Source of the DNA: Prochlorococcus sp. AG-402-O16
Lineage (GTDB): Bacteria; Cyanobacteriota; Cyanobacteriia; PCC-6307; Cyanobiaceae
Assembly: GCA_003216415.1 (NCBI GenBank)
Contig: QCIY01000009.1
Location: 17,645 to 81,644 of the forward strand
Reading direction: 5' to 3'
Length of the DNA stretch: 64,000 nucleotides
Part shown: one piece after another, positions 41,158-58,088 of the stretch
Numbering within the stretch: the first letter of the stretch is position 1
How the letters are laid out: each line of letters opens with the position of its first letter
The notes under the pieces: model-generated
Database searches by the model: none
What the model saw: only the letters and a program-made list of their open reading frames with translations
What the model was told of the DNA's origin: nothing
Translations under genes and position numbers: made by a program

Positions 41158-41415
41158 TCAAGGGCCCTGTAGTATTGCATTCTGAACATCCTCTCTATTA
41201 ATACAATATGAAAATAGTCTTTTGGTTTCTTGTCCTTCACTTTCCCAGATGACGCTTAAATCTTCTTGTTCAAAAATAATAGTTGCATTCCAATTAGAAA
41301 GTAACAAATACCATTTAGATGGATTATTTATATCCTTCACAGCACCTAAATCAGTTAGCCATAATTCCAATGATTGGAGTGAGTATTGGTTAATAGGGGT
41401 ATTAGATGGATTCAC
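41158..41415 (-). CDS. DUF3143 family protein
   Basis: This 85-residue protein resembles the cyanobacterial DUF3143 family. It contains YSLQSLELWLTDLGA (12-26) and SKWYLLLSNWNATIIFEQEDLSVIWE at about 33-58, given here as SKWYLLLSNW and IIFEQEDLSVIWE. The C-terminal part is helical. The function is unknown. It starts with GTG at 41415, 16 bases after the J-protein gene on the same strand. In other cyanobacteria, as I recall, a DnaJ-domain gene is likewise a neighbour. Confidence 0.78.
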   Translation of the reverse strand: MNPSNTPINQYSLQSLELWLTDLGAVKDINNPSKWYLLLSNWNATIIFEQEDLSVIWESEGQETKRLFSYCINREDVQNAILQGP

Positions 41416-41431
41416 AAACTTTTTTAAATAA

Positions 41432-41872
41432 TCATTTCATTAGCCAGATGGGAACTGTATCTAATTCTTTACCTGTGAAAGAGGCAATAAAAATTGAACA
41501 AATCAAACTAATAGAAATAATAATAAATAAAAGAAATAACGAAAACAATTCACCATTTGAAAAAGGTCTTCTATTTCCTATTAAATTTTGGTTTTTAGAA
41601 TCAATTATCATGTTATTTAAAACATTAGTGTAATTTTTACTTCTTGATTTTTCTTTTAGTTTTTCATCATATATTTTCCTCAAGTTACTACTATTTAAAT
41701 TTTCATAAGCTTCTAAAACTTCTTGAAATTTCCTTTTAGCGTCCTCTATATCTAGAGAAGTTGTATCAGGATGCAACTCAATAGATAGTTTACAGAATGC
41801 CTTTCTTAATTCATAATTTGAGGCATTTTCATGCACACCTAAAATTTTGTAATAAGAAATTTCTCCTTTCAA
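41432..41872 (-). CDS. membrane-anchored J-domain protein
   Basis: This 146-residue protein has an N-terminal J domain (about 6-68) with the HPD tripeptide at 34-36, which stimulates Hsp70 ATPases. A Lys/Arg/Asn-rich linker follows, then one membrane helix (about 109-133). It lacks the G/F region, zinc fingers and C-terminal domains of DnaJ, so it is a specialised type III J-protein. The start is a TTG at 41872. Its Hsp70 partner cannot be told from sequence; the short Hsp70-like gene at 2784 is one candidate. Confidence 0.85.
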   Translation of the reverse strand: MKGEISYYKILGVHENASNYELRKAFCKLSIELHPDTTSLDIEDAKRKFQEVLEAYENLNSSNLRKIYDEKLKEKSRSKNYTNVLNNMIIDSKNQNLIGNRRPFSNGELFSLFLLFIIISISLICSIFIASFTGKELDTVPIWLMK

Positions 41873-41961
41873 AATAATCTTTTATTAATATTGATATTCT
41901 AATAAATTTTTAATAAATAGAATGTATTTAATAAATGATAAAGATTTATATTTATGACAAA

Positions 41962-42675
41962 ATGAAAAAACAAAAAATTCCTGAAGAACTATCTGCATTA
42001 ATAACTCAAGAAGAAATAAGTATTTTTCAAGAATTACAAATTAAAATTCTAGAGTTAAATAATAAAACAAATCTAACAAGATTAATTGAAGGTGATGATT
42101 ATTGGGTATCACAAGTGTTTGACAGTATTTGGCCATTTAAAATTTGCCCAAATATTAATTTCAATAACAAAAAATTTTTAGATATTGGTTCTGGCTGTGG
42201 CTTTCCTGGTTTAGCTTATGCCATAACTCATCCCAGTTCAGAAATATACCTGCTTGATTCTTCCAAAAAGAAAACAGATGCACTAAAAAGCTTAATCAAA
42301 AAGATCAATTTCAAAAACAATATTCATATAGTTAATGATCGAATTGAGAAAGTAGCCCATCAATATTCAATGAGAAATAGCTTCAATATTGTTACCTCCA
42401 GAGCGGTGAGTAATCCTTCAACCGTTTCAGAATATACTCTACCAATGTTAAAAAAAGAAGGGTTAGGAGTTTTATATTGTGGGAAGTGGAGTGACGAAGA
42501 AAGTAAAAAGCTGGATAAAACTTTACAAATATTAGAAGGGGAAATTAAGGAGAAAAAGATGATTGTATTACCAAGAAATAAAGGTACAAGAAATATTATT
42601 TTTATTGAACCAAAAAAGTTGTGCTCTAAAATTTACCCAAGAAAAGTTGGTAAACCAGAGAAAAATCCATTATGA
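41962..42675 (+). CDS. rsmG: 16S rRNA m7G527 methyltransferase
   Basis: This 237-residue SAM methyltransferase modifies G527 of 16S rRNA. The SAM motif LDIGSGCGFPG is at 73-83 and NKTNLTRL lies at about 34-41. An active-site-proximal TSRAV is found near residue 144. An upstream in-frame ATG at 41935 would add nine residues; the ATG at 41962 gives the more usual N-terminus. The stop is two bases from the convergent AKR stop. Confidence 0.92.
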   Translation: MKKQKIPEELSALITQEEISIFQELQIKILELNNKTNLTRLIEGDDYWVSQVFDSIWPFKICPNINFNNKKFLDIGSGCGFPGLAYAITHPSSEIYLLDSSKKKTDALKSLIKKINFKNNIHIVNDRIEKVAHQYSMRNSFNIVTSRAVSNPSTVSEYTLPMLKKEGLGVLYCGKWSDEESKKLDKTLQILEGEIKEKKMIVLPRNKGTRNIIFIEPKKLCSKIYPRKVGKPEKNPL

Positions 42676-42677
42676 GA

Positions 42678-43871
42678 TTATTTTCTTGACAATCTTTTTG
42701 TAACATTATCTCCAAACTTTTCTTTTAAAGTTCTCAATTTTTTTATAACTTTATTGGGCATTATATGGCCTTTTAAAACTTTCAGTAATTGTTCTTCAGA
42801 GACATCGACATCTAGTGAATTAGCATTACATCCTGGGAACCAGTGACTCCCATTACCAAGTAATTGGTATCTAGCTTTTGCAAATCCTTCCATATCTAAC
42901 CAATCTATTAAATTTGAAAGCCAAAGCAAAACGGGAATATTAATATTTCCTGGCGTATATTCCCAGTTAGGTAAATTTCTATTCCAATATTTATACCACT
43001 CTAAACCTAAAGTATTAATTGATTCCTGCCTTAATCGGTTTACTATCTTCGGAATATATTTATCAGATTCTGATAACAAAGAGACCGCTTCTAAATGCAG
43101 GTCAAAATCTGACTCTTCTGAAATACCGACACTAAGAGTATGGACGTTTTTATTCCTTAAGCAAAAAATATCATTAAAAACTATAGGATGAAGTGGACTG
43201 CAAAGTTCCAACATTTTTTTTGAGGGAGTATGAAGATGTCCGCCTTTATCAGAAGGACTTATTATGAAAACCCCAAGATCGTACTTATTTGCTAATTCGA
43301 TAACTTTTGCATTTTCTTGATTGATGAAGTACCAGTGTAAATTCACATAATCAAATAAGTTTGTTTTTATGGCCTTCTCTATAAGTGATGATTTTCCATG
43401 GGTCGAAAATCCAATAGATCCAATTAAATTTTGTTTTTGCAAATTCCTCAAAATATCAATACAGCCTCCATCTCTTACAGCCTGTCGTAAATGTTCAGCT
43501 GTATTAATTCCATGTATTGCCAATAAGTCAATTTTTTTAACTTTCAATTTCTCAATACTTTTTGTAACATCTTTCTTAAAGATTTTTGGATCAGCATTTG
43601 GAGGGATCTTTGTTTGAATAATGTTTGGGATTATCTTAGTATTCTTAAAACCCATTCCTAATTGCACCTCGGAAGTTCCATAGTACTTTGCAGTTTCTAT
43701 ATGACTTAAGCCATATTTGTTTGCCAAATTCAATATGTTTTCAACTTTATTTTGTTCTTCATATGAAATCTCAGAAAAAGCTAGTTGGTCCCAACTTTTT
43801 TGAAATCTCATACCACCCAAAGATAAGACAGGAATCTTCAGATTGGTTCGGCCAAATCTACGATATTCCAT
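42678..43871 (-). CDS. aldo/keto reductase with extended C-terminus
   Basis: This 397-residue protein has an AKR barrel (about 1-280) and a helical C-terminal extension. The tetrad corresponds to Glu59, Tyr64, Lys88 and His120, with HIETAKYYGTSE replacing the usual xDTAxxYG, so Glu stands where Asp is typical. The extension resembles that of AKRs that end in an iron-sulfur module, but the CxxCxxC ligands are missing and only isolated cysteines remain. A separate ferredoxin gene lies nine bases upstream, which may provide the electron-transfer function in trans. The substrate is unknown. Confidence 0.85.
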   Translation of the reverse strand: MEYRRFGRTNLKIPVLSLGGMRFQKSWDQLAFSEISYEEQNKVENILNLANKYGLSHIETAKYYGTSEVQLGMGFKNTKIIPNIIQTKIPPNADPKIFKKDVTKSIEKLKVKKIDLLAIHGINTAEHLRQAVRDGGCIDILRNLQKQNLIGSIGFSTHGKSSLIEKAIKTNLFDYVNLHWYFINQENAKVIELANKYDLGVFIISPSDKGGHLHTPSKKMLELCSPLHPIVFNDIFCLRNKNVHTLSVGISEESDFDLHLEAVSLLSESDKYIPKIVNRLRQESINTLGLEWYKYWNRNLPNWEYTPGNINIPVLLWLSNLIDWLDMEGFAKARYQLLGNGSHWFPGCNANSLDVDVSEEQLLKVLKGHIMPNKVIKKLRTLKEKFGDNVTKRLSRK

Positions 43872-43880
43872 TTTTTGATA

Positions 43881-44240
43881 TTAATGCTTATTCATTCTTG
43901 GTGGTTTTCCAAAGGATTGAAACATATCCCTATCAAGACTATTCTCTAAATCATTCAATTCTTCAAAATTAACCCAATGAATGCAATCAACGGGGCATGT
44001 ATCTATTGCTTCTTGTATAACATCAATACTATCACCATCTTGTCTAATAGCTCTACTTCTACCATGAAATTCATCAACTATGAAAGTGTTTGAAGCAACG
44101 TGAATACAATATTGACAACCAATACATTTAGCCTCATCCACCCATACAGCTTTTTCAGCTAACTGACCACCTAAAACGGGTTCCCAGCCTGTAATTCCCA
44201 TATTTTCTTCAACATTATCAAATGGATCGGTAAAATCCAT
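43881..44240 (-). CDS. single-cluster [4Fe-4S]-type ferredoxin
   Basis: This 119-residue ferredoxin has the ligands Cys39, Cys42, Cys45 (KCIGCQYC) and Cys82 (CPVDC), with an extra Cys86. The spacing fits one [4Fe-4S] cluster with a long loop between the third and fourth ligands. The N-terminal 35 residues are acidic. An ATG at 44240 is used; an in-frame TTG at 44246 is less likely. The Ycf35 gene ends ten bases upstream and the AKR gene begins nine bases downstream, so all are probably on one transcript. Confidence 0.9.
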   Translation of the reverse strand: MDFTDPFDNVEENMGITGWEPVLGGQLAEKAVWVDEAKCIGCQYCIHVASNTFIVDEFHGRSRAIRQDGDSIDVIQEAIDTCPVDCIHWVNFEELNDLENSLDRDMFQSFGKPPRMNKH

Positions 44241-44249
44241 ATTCAAATA

Positions 44250-44642
44250 TTAGTTATCCCACTTAGTTAAAACTAATTCAATAGAACCGTCATTTTTATT
44301 TTTTTGTTCTACAACTTGGTAACCATCCTCTTTCGTCTTGGAAACAATTGTTTGGTAAGCATACATTTGAGTGACTTTAGAAATAAATCTTTCTACCGGA
44401 AGATCAAATTTCCATAAATCTAGATCGGTTACTAATTCATATGCATTTGAATTATTGTCCCACTTAAATCCTACTTTTGTGTCGCCAGGTAAATTCATGC
44501 TTATATCAACAGCTGTAAATTGACCTCTGTAGCCTTTTACAAACTTTTCTTCCTGATTAATAATGTAACCAAGTTGATTTAACGCCTTAATTAATGGCTC
44601 TGCTTCTTTGAGTTTCGTTTTAATCGTACTAAAATGTGACAT
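44250..44642 (-). CDS. ycf35: Ycf35 (DUF1257) protein
   Basis: This 130-residue protein matches Ycf35, which is encoded in red and other algal plastids and in cyanobacteria (DUF1257). Visible family features are HFSTIKTKLKEAEPLIKAL (3-21), VKGYRGQFTAVDISMN and a C-terminal FISKVTQMYAYQTI. The biochemical role is unknown. It overlaps the upstream DUF2997 gene by 14 bases, a strong sign of coupled translation, and is followed by the ferredoxin gene. Confidence 0.9.
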   Translation of the reverse strand: MSHFSTIKTKLKEAEPLIKALNQLGYIINQEEKFVKGYRGQFTAVDISMNLPGDTKVGFKWDNNSNAYELVTDLDLWKFDLPVERFISKVTQMYAYQTIVSKTKEDGYQVVEQKNKNDGSIELVLTKWDN

Positions 44643-44844
44643 TAGATTCGTTGTTTAATTGTTTTAAGGTTTCATTTTGGTTAGAGATGAAAGCATCAGA
44701 AGATTTATTCTTAACTGTTACTTTACCAAGAGCATCTTCAAGATTTTTAGTAGCTTCATTGCATGAATCCCCAGTAAATCCTTCTACAGTCTCTTCAACT
44801 CTTCCATCTTGATGAATTTTGAATCTCAATGTTCTTTGAGGCAT
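44629..44844 (-). CDS. DUF2997 protein
   Basis: This 71-residue protein contains the short DUF2997 motif: RTLRFKIHQDGRVEETVEGF (4-23) and SCNEATKNLEDALGKV after it. The remaining tail is Asn/Ser-rich and variable. DUF2997 genes regularly accompany DUF1257 genes in cyanobacteria and some firmicutes. The ATG at 44844 is chosen over an in-frame TTG at 44853. A 15-base palindrome ends eight bases before this start. Confidence 0.85.
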   Translation of the reverse strand: MPQRTLRFKIHQDGRVEETVEGFTGDSCNEATKNLEDALGKVTVKNKSSDAFISNQNETLKQLNNESNVTF

Positions 44845-44851
44845 TAAATTC

Positions 44852-44866
44852 AAGTACTAAGTACTT
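44852..44866 (-). promoter_or_regulatory. 15-base palindrome before the DUF2997 operon
   Basis: AAGTACTAAGTACTT has two seven-base arms around a single base, and on either strand can also be read as tandem AGTACTT copies. It lies just upstream of the first start codon of the four-gene operon. A T/A-rich -10-like stretch (TATTCT, TATATA) sits at about 44870-44885. It could be an operator or a translation-control element. No regulator is identified. Confidence 0.4.
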
Positions 44867-44994
44867 ATACTTTATATAGAATAACGAAATTTTTTTGTTT
44901 CAGTTGGTACAAGTTAATTAATTTTAATTTTTATATTGAATATCTGATAATTTAATTTTTTTTGATTGTCTTCTGGTTTAAAAAATCAAGAAAT

Positions 44995-45762
44995 TCAATT
45001 ATAAAAACCTTGCATCCCCATTGAATCCAAGGCAGTTTTTGCTTCTTCCATAACAGAAGGCTCTTTATCAAAAAGGGCTATTTTGATACATTCATCAATG
45101 AAACTCTCTTGAGATGAATTGTTTAATTTTTCGTATAACCTACACAATGACCAAATACAATTACTTCTAACACCTGATTCATTATCTATCTTTAAACTTA
45201 TTAAAAGCTGTTCTGCAGCTAATTGAGCATTTTCTAAAGAAACATTTCCAATCTCAGCTAAAGAGCTAGATGACCATAACCTTACTGCAGCCACGTCATT
45301 CTTCAAAGCATTTATTAATGGCTTTAAAACTATTTGATTATCATAATTAGCTAAGCTCCATGCAGTCGCTCTTCTGACATAGGCATTATCATCAGTCTCC
45401 AAAAGACTCACAAGTTTCTGTACTGCTCTAGGACATGGATTACGACCTAAAGCATATACAGCACTCATTCTTTCGACAGGACATGGTTGATCAAGTAATG
45501 GTAACAAAAAGGGGAAAGACCTTTGATCTCTATATTCACAAAATATTCTTAAGCCTTGTATTCTTTCTTCTCTATTACCTTTTAGCATTTTTAGAGCTTC
45601 ATTACATTCTTCAGTTATATTTAAACCTTTTGAAAAGGCATCATCATCAATTTGTTCTAAAGGATCTATTTCAATCTCTAAAGCTAATTCTCTAGCCAAA
45701 ACATCTGGATCAACAGCAATTTCAGCCAAACTTTCTTTATTTGGATCCTTATTTTTTGTCAT
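44995..45762 (-). CDS. HEAT-repeat protein
   Basis: This 255-residue protein is an alpha-solenoid of about five HEAT-like repeats from residue 60 on, for example RSFPFLLPLLDQPCPVERM, VQKLVSLLETDDNAYVRRA and NALKNDVAAVRLWSSSSLA. The N-terminal 50 residues are acidic. Phycobilin lyases of the CpcE type and NblB use related solenoids, but this organism type makes few phycobilins and no lyase signature is evident, so a scaffold function is as likely. A 41-residue membrane protein gene ends 17 bases upstream. Confidence 0.82.
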   Translation of the reverse strand: MTKNKDPNKESLAEIAVDPDVLARELALEIEIDPLEQIDDDAFSKGLNITEECNEALKMLKGNREERIQGLRIFCEYRDQRSFPFLLPLLDQPCPVERMSAVYALGRNPCPRAVQKLVSLLETDDNAYVRRATAWSLANYDNQIVLKPLINALKNDVAAVRLWSSSSLAEIGNVSLENAQLAAEQLLISLKIDNESGVRSNCIWSLCRLYEKLNNSSQESFIDECIKIALFDKEPSVMEEAKTALDSMGMQGFYN

Positions 45763-45779
45763 TTAATAAACCAAGAGTA

Positions 45780-45905
45780 TTAATTCATGGGAGCTGGTGA
45801 CATCATATCTCCTGGCAACCAAATTCTTGCACTAACTGCAAGGAAGGCAATTCCAAAAAGTGAGACAATTGCGAAAGGTAAAATTTTTGTCTTAATAAAA
45901 CTCAA
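45780..45905 (-). CDS. 41-residue single-helix membrane protein
   Basis: A TTG at 45905 opens a 41-residue frame with one clear membrane helix, FAIVSLFGIAFLAVSARIWL (11-30), followed by PGDMMSPAPMN. The basic IKTK before the helix predicts a cytoplasmic N-terminus. It resembles the many tiny thylakoid proteins of photosystems, but I cannot match a named one. The frame has no ATG at its head, so TTG is the best start. It lies just upstream of the HEAT-repeat gene, on the same strand. Confidence 0.6.
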   Translation of the reverse strand: MSFIKTKILPFAIVSLFGIAFLAVSARIWLPGDMMSPAPMN

Positions 45906-45974
45906 AGATTCAAAATTAATTAAACCAATAATAACCCTTTTAAGAGACTTTTAAAAAATTTTTTTTAGATAATA

Positions 45975-47033
<1,059 letters not shown>

Positions 47034-47050
47034 TTAATTCAAATCTATCT

Positions 47051-47206
<156 letters not shown>

Positions 47207-47243
47207 TTACAAATAAAAAAACATTCTAGTAACTAAAAATGAA

Positions 47244-51383
<4,140 letters not shown>

Positions 51384-51390
51384 TTAAAGA

Positions 51391-53310
<1,920 letters not shown>

Positions 53311-53331
53311 TTAGAAGTTTTAAAGGTGTAT

Positions 53332-56300
53332 TTAATCTTCCTCATATTCAGAGGTTCCTAGGGATTCATAAGTAGGCCTAGATGGGGTATTCCTTCTCGG
53401 ATTTATATCTTGCATTAAATCTACCTCTTTTCCTTCATCTGTATAAACCCCAATATCTAATCCTAGAGATTGTAATTCTCTCATAAGAACTTTAAATGAC
53501 TCAGGGGTGCCAGGCCTTGGAATTGGTTTACCTTTAACAATTGCATTTAAAGCTTCATTTCTTCCTTGCATATCATCAGATTTAACAGTTAATAGTTCTT
53601 GAAGAGTATAGGCTGCACCATATGCTTCAAGAGCCCAAACTTCCATTTCTCCAAGCCTTTGTCCTCCCTGTTGAGCTTTACCGCCCAATGGTTGCTGTGT
53701 AACTAAAGAATAAGGACCAGTAGATCTGGCATGAATTTTGTCATCTACCAGATGCACTAACTTAAGGAAATGAGAGTATCCAACAGCAACTGGCTGATCA
53801 AAGGGTTCACCTGTTCTGCCATCTTTGAGCAATAATTTCCCTGGATCTTCTGGGTTGTAAACCCATGCTTTACCCGGCTGTTTTGAAGCTTCCTCTAAAA
53901 ATGCTTGAACAGTCTGATGTGATTTTTCAGCACCATACATTTCATCAAATGGGACAACTTTAACCCTGCAATTTAAATTGGAGGCTGCCCAGCCCATCAA
54001 GAGTTCAAAAACTTGACCTACGTTCATTCTACTTGGAACTCCTAGAGGATTAAGAACTATATCTACAGGTGTTCCATCAGGAAGATAAGGCATATCTTCT
54101 CTGGGTAAGATTCTACTGATAATCCCTTTGTTACCATGCCTTCCAGCCATTTTGTCGCCTACTTGGATTTTCCTTCTCTGGGCCACATAAACTCTAACAA
54201 CCATATTAGCCCCAGGAGGCAATTCATCACCTTGTTCTCTGGTGTAAATACGTACATCTAAAACCCTTCCCTTTTCAGTCTTAGGAACTCTAAGCGAGTT
54301 ATCTCTCACATCTCGAGCCTTTTCACCGAAAATCGCTCTCAGAAGTTTTTCTTCAGGTGGTTGGTCTGATTCTCCTTTTGGAGTAACTTTTCCTACAAGA
54401 ATATCTCCACTCTCGACAAAAGCACCAATCCTAATTATTCCCATTTCATCAAGATTATTTAAGCTTTCTTCGGAGATATTAGGAATCTCTCTTGTGATTT
54501 CTTCAGGTCCTAACTTTGTTTGTCTTGCCTCAATTTCATATTTTTCAATATGTACTGATGTATATAAATCATCAGTCACCATCCTTTCACTTACAAGAAT
54601 TGCATCTTCGTAGTTATAGCCCTCCCATGGCATATATGCGATTAAGACATTCTGGCCTAGTGCTATTTCCCCTCCTTCACATGCCGACCCATCTGCTAAT
54701 ACTTGCCCAGATATAACTTGATCTCCAATTTTTACAATAGGTCTCTGGTTTAGGCAAGTATCTTGATTTGATCTTTGATATTTTTGAAGATAATGAAAAT
54801 GTTCATTACCATCATCGTCTTTAACAACAATCTCATTAGCGTCTACATAAGATACAGTTCCATTAACTTTTGTGATAGGGACCATTCCCGAGTCTCTAGC
54901 AACTTGAGATTCTAAACCTGTTCCAACCAAAGGGCGTTCTGGTCTGAGCAATGGAACTGCTTGTCGTTGCATATTCGACCCCATAAGAGCTCTATTGGCA
55001 TCATCATGTTCCAAAAAAGGAATAAGTGAAGTCGCAACTGAAATTACTTGTACGGGTGAAAGCTGAACATAATCAACTTGATGAGGAGGTACTTTTTCAA
55101 AATCTTGCCTATATCTTACCGGTATTAGATTTGCAAGGATATTTCCATCTTTGTCAGTTGCCACATCTCCTGGAGCGACTCTGCACTCATCTTCTAAATC
55201 AGCAGAAAGGTAAACAGGATTTCCTTCTTTATTAACTTTACCATTATTAACTTCCCAAAAAGGTGTTTCAATAAAACCATACTCATTAACTCTTGCATGG
55301 GTAGCTAAAGAGTTAATAAGTCCTGCATTTGGACCTTCTGGAGTTTCAATAGGACATAATCTTCCATAATGTGATGGATGAATATCTCTTACCGCAAAGC
55401 CTGCTCTTTCGCGTGTTAAACCTCCAGGACCTAAGGCCGAGATTCTTCTTTTATGTGTTAATTCAGCCAGAGGATTAGTTTGATCCATAAATTGACTCAA
55501 TTGACTGGATCCAAAAAACTCCTTTATTGCAGCCACTAAAGGTTTAGGATTCACTAGTTGAGCGGGAGTCAGGGAATCTGTTTCTCCAACGGTCATTCTC
55601 TCTTTAATAATTCGCTCTAAGCGGTTAAGTCCAACCCTTACTTGATTTTGAAGAAGTTCTCCTACAGATCTAACCCTTCGATTACCAAGGTGGTCAATGT
55701 CATCCAAGCTCGCACCACCAATATCCAATTCTAGGTTAATTAAATAATCAATAGTAGAAAGAACATCTTCATGAGTAAGTGTTCTCACATCATCTGGGAC
55801 AGTAAGCCTCAATTTTTTATTTATTTTATATCTACCAACTCGACCTAAATCATATCTCTTGGGATCAAAAAATCTACTGTGCAATAGTTGTTGTCCTCCA
55901 GAAACAGAGGGTGGTTCACCAGGACGCAGCTTTTTATAGAGCTCAAGCAAGGCCTGATCTTCAGAATTTATACCCTCCTCATTAGCTGAATCAATTGAGT
56001 TTTGATAAAACTCAGGATGTCTAAGTTTATCTACAACATCATTATCAGAAAGCCCCATTGCTCTCATGAGAACATGAGCATTAATTTTTCTAGTTTTATC
56101 TACTCTTACATAAAGTAAATTATTTTTATCAGTCTCGAATTTCAGCCATGCGCCCCTATTAGGAATAACACTCGCGTTGTACGTTCTTCGACCATTTTTA
56201 TCCTGTTCATCTTTGAAATAAACACCTGGACTACGAACAATTTGATTGACAATTACTCTTTCAGCTCCATTAATTATGAAAGTTCCTCTTTCAGTCATTA

Positions 56301-56625
56301 ATGGTAATTCTCCAATAAATACTTCTTGTTCTTTAATTTCTCCTGTCTCTTTATTAATTAATCTGCAAGTTACATACATTTGAGAGGCAAATGTTGCATC
56401 TCTCCTTTTTGCTTCCTCAACATCATGTCTAGGTCTTTTTAGTCTGTACTCTTCACCAATAAAATGTAATTCTAATTTACCTGTGTAATCTGAAATTGGA
56501 GAAAAATTTTGCAATTCCTCTATTAAACCCTTTTCCAAAAACCATTTAAAGCTTGCTCTTTGTACTTCAACTAAATCTGGTAGATAAGTAGCTGTTTTTG
56601 CTACCTGTAAAGCGCTACTGCTCAT
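53332..56625 (-). CDS. rpoB: RNA polymerase beta subunit
   Basis: This 1097-residue subunit forms the other half of the catalytic pincer. The rifampicin-region sequence [20 protein letters not shown], the active-site [12 protein letters not shown] and the C-terminal anchor with [14 protein letters not shown] are all recognisable. Length is typical for cyanobacteria, which lack the enterobacterial insertions. It starts rpoB-rpoC1-rpoC2. The 236-base gap before it (56626-56861) should hold its promoter, but I see no convincing -35/-10 pair. Confidence 0.98.
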   Translation of the reverse strand: MSSSALQVAKTATYLPDLVEVQRASFKWFLEKGLIEELQNFSPISDYTGKLELHFIGEEYRLKRPRHDVEEAKRRDATFASQMYVTCRLINKETGEIKEQEVFIGELPLMTERGTFIINGAERVIVNQIVRSPGVYFKDEQDKNGRRTYNASVIPNRGAWLKFETDKNNLLYVRVDKTRKINAHVLMRAMGLSDNDVVDKLRHPEFYQNSIDSANEEGINSEDQALLELYKKLRPGEPPSVSGGQQLLHSRFFDPKRYDLGRVGRYKINKKLRLTVPDDVRTLTHEDVLSTIDYLINLELDIGGASLDDIDHLGNRRVRSVGELLQNQVRVGLNRLERIIKERMTVGETDSLTPAQLVNPKPLVAAIKEFFGSSQLSQFMDQTNPLAELTHKRRISALGPGGLTRERAGFAVRDIHPSHYGRLCPIETPEGPNAGLINSLATHARVNEYGFIETPFWEVNNGKVNKEGNPVYLSADLEDECRVAPGDVATDKDGNILANLIPVRYRQDFEKVPPHQVDYVQLSPVQVISVATSLIPFLEHDDANRALMGSNMQRQAVPLLRPERPLVGTGLESQVARDSGMVPITKVNGTVSYVDANEIVVKDDDGNEHFHYLQKYQRSNQDTCLNQRPIVKIGDQVISGQVLADGSACEGGEIALGQNVLIAYMPWEGYNYEDAILVSERMVTDDLYTSVHIEKYEIEARQTKLGPEEITREIPNISEESLNNLDEMGIIRIGAFVESGDILVGKVTPKGESDQPPEEKLLRAIFGEKARDVRDNSLRVPKTEKGRVLDVRIYTREQGDELPPGANMVVRVYVAQRRKIQVGDKMAGRHGNKGIISRILPREDMPYLPDGTPVDIVLNPLGVPSRMNVGQVFELLMGWAASNLNCRVKVVPFDEMYGAEKSHQTVQAFLEEASKQPGKAWVYNPEDPGKLLLKDGRTGEPFDQPVAVGYSHFLKLVHLVDDKIHARSTGPYSLVTQQPLGGKAQQGGQRLGEMEVWALEAYGAAYTLQELLTVKSDDMQGRNEALNAIVKGKPIPRPGTPESFKVLMRELQSLGLDIGVYTDEGKEVDLMQDINPRRNTPSRPTYESLGTSEYEED

Positions 56626-56861
56626 CCAAGAAAACCTAAGATTATGTAAGATTTACTAATTACTTTAAATTTACTCAATATTTAATTGTTTAACTTTTCT
56701 TTCTATTAGAAATCAATTATTAAATCTCGATTTCAACAAAAAATCAATTTAATAAAATACTAACAAATTGAGCTTAATGGTCACAAAAACGTGAACTGAC
56801 AAAGTTAAAACTAAAAATTAAGAAAAATTTCCAGTAATTCCTAATATTAGCAGCTTCTGTG

Positions 56862-57656
56862 TCAACTTAACAAGTCAAATTTAAACAAATCTTCAGCATT
56901 CTTGAATGACTCTTGGGCGATTGTAATGAGTTCAGTAGATCTTAAAATTGCCATAAAATTGGCAACATTTTCAACAAATGCTGGTTCATTTCTTTTACCT
57001 CTGTGGGGAACAGGGGCTAAAAAGGGTGAGTCAGTTTCAATTAAGTACCTATCATTAGGAACTATTTTGGCACACTCATGAATTTCATATACTTTTGGAA
57101 AAGTCACTATCCCACTAAAACTGATATAAAAACCAAGATCCAAGAATTGCTTCATTTCTTTTCGAGTTCCTGTCCAACAATGAAGTACCCCTTTAGGACA
57201 TTTACCACTTTTAGAAAGGTTATTACATATCTCGATCATTTTATTTGCAGCATCTCGGCAATGAATAATTACAGGCAATTCAAGTTCATAAGCTAACTCC
57301 ATTTGTGGAATAAGAGCATCAATTTGCTGAGTTTCATTTTGACTTTTAAAAAAATCCAAGCCTAATTCCCCGATAGCAAGGACTTTTTTATCTTCTTGAA
57401 CTGATTTTCTCAAAACAGATTTAGAATTTGGTTCCCATTTCTCTGCTTCTAAAGGATGCAATCCTACTGAATAATAAATTTCATGAAATTCTTGGGATAT
57501 TTTTTTTAATTTGGGTATTTCTGTTAATTCACAACAAGCATGAATTAGTTTTTTTACACCTTTTGAACGCAATCTTAAAACGACATCTTCAAGATCTTTC
57601 TCAAAATTTTCAAAAATTAAATGACAGTGTGAATCTATGAGTTGAATATCGCTCAT
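56862..57656 (-). CDS. TatD-family metal-dependent hydrolase
   Basis: This 264-residue TIM-barrel hydrolase belongs to the TatD/YcfH DNase family. Metal ligands are visible: DSHCHL (8-13), the Glu in AIGELGLDF, His in PVIIHCRDA, His in GVLHCWTGT and Asp in LIETDSPFLAP. All are in place, so metal-dependent phosphoesterase or nuclease activity is plausible. It lies between rpsT and rpoB, 16 bases after rpsT, and is likely on the rpsT transcript. Confidence 0.93.
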   Translation of the reverse strand: MSDIQLIDSHCHLIFENFEKDLEDVVLRLRSKGVKKLIHACCELTEIPKLKKISQEFHEIYYSVGLHPLEAEKWEPNSKSVLRKSVQEDKKVLAIGELGLDFFKSQNETQQIDALIPQMELAYELELPVIIHCRDAANKMIEICNNLSKSGKCPKGVLHCWTGTRKEMKQFLDLGFYISFSGIVTFPKVYEIHECAKIVPNDRYLIETDSPFLAPVPHRGKRNEPAFVENVANFMAILRSTELITIAQESFKNAEDLFKFDLLS

Positions 57657-57672
57657 AATTTTGAAATGCCTT

Positions 57673-57966
57673 TTACTTTGTTGTGAAAGTAGTTTTTACA
57701 AAATTGTTAATTTTTGATTTTTTATTCGCCCCGTTATTCTTATGTAGAGCATTTTTTTTAACTGCTTTATCAATTAAACTAAAGGTCTTGTTAAGAGTTG
57801 TTTTAACTAAATTTTTGTTATCTTCGTTAGGATCTTTCTTATATTTTTCGCAATTTTCTAAGGTTTTTTTAGTTAAAGTCCTTACTGTAGATTTGTATGA
57901 TTTGTTGATTAAACGATTTCTTTCGGCAATTTGTATTCTCTTTTTTGCTGATTTGTTATTGGCCAC
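57673..57966 (-). CDS. rpsT: 30S ribosomal protein S20
   Basis: This 97-residue Lys-rich protein binds 16S rRNA in the 30S body. The start is GTG at 57966, giving the usual MANNKSAKKRIQIAERNR N-terminus. Basic helices fill the rest, with TLNKTFSLIDKAVKKNALHKN at 60-80 given here as TFSLIDKAVKKNALHKN. It is divergent from hisD, with 122 bases between the starts. Confidence 0.96.
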   Translation of the reverse strand: MANNKSAKKRIQIAERNRLINKSYKSTVRTLTKKTLENCEKYKKDPNEDNKNLVKTTLNKTFSLIDKAVKKNALHKNNGANKKSKINNFVKTTFTTK

Positions 57967-58027
57967 AGAGGGTATAAAAATAGTGGACTTTTATCATAAC
58001 AAACTAAACGACAACTAATCAATCATA

Positions 58028-58033
58028 TATAAT
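58028..58033 (+). promoter_or_regulatory. candidate -10 element of hisD
   Basis: A perfect TATAAT lies 55 bases upstream of the hisD ATG, in the divergent gap with rpsT. No TTGACA-like -35 is found at 16-18 bases, as is common in this AT-rich group. In DNA of this composition such hexamers occur often by chance. Confidence 0.3.
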
Positions 58034-58088
58034 TTAATTAAGTTATTAAGTTAAGACTTAAACTTTTAAATTTAAAAAAATTTTGAAT

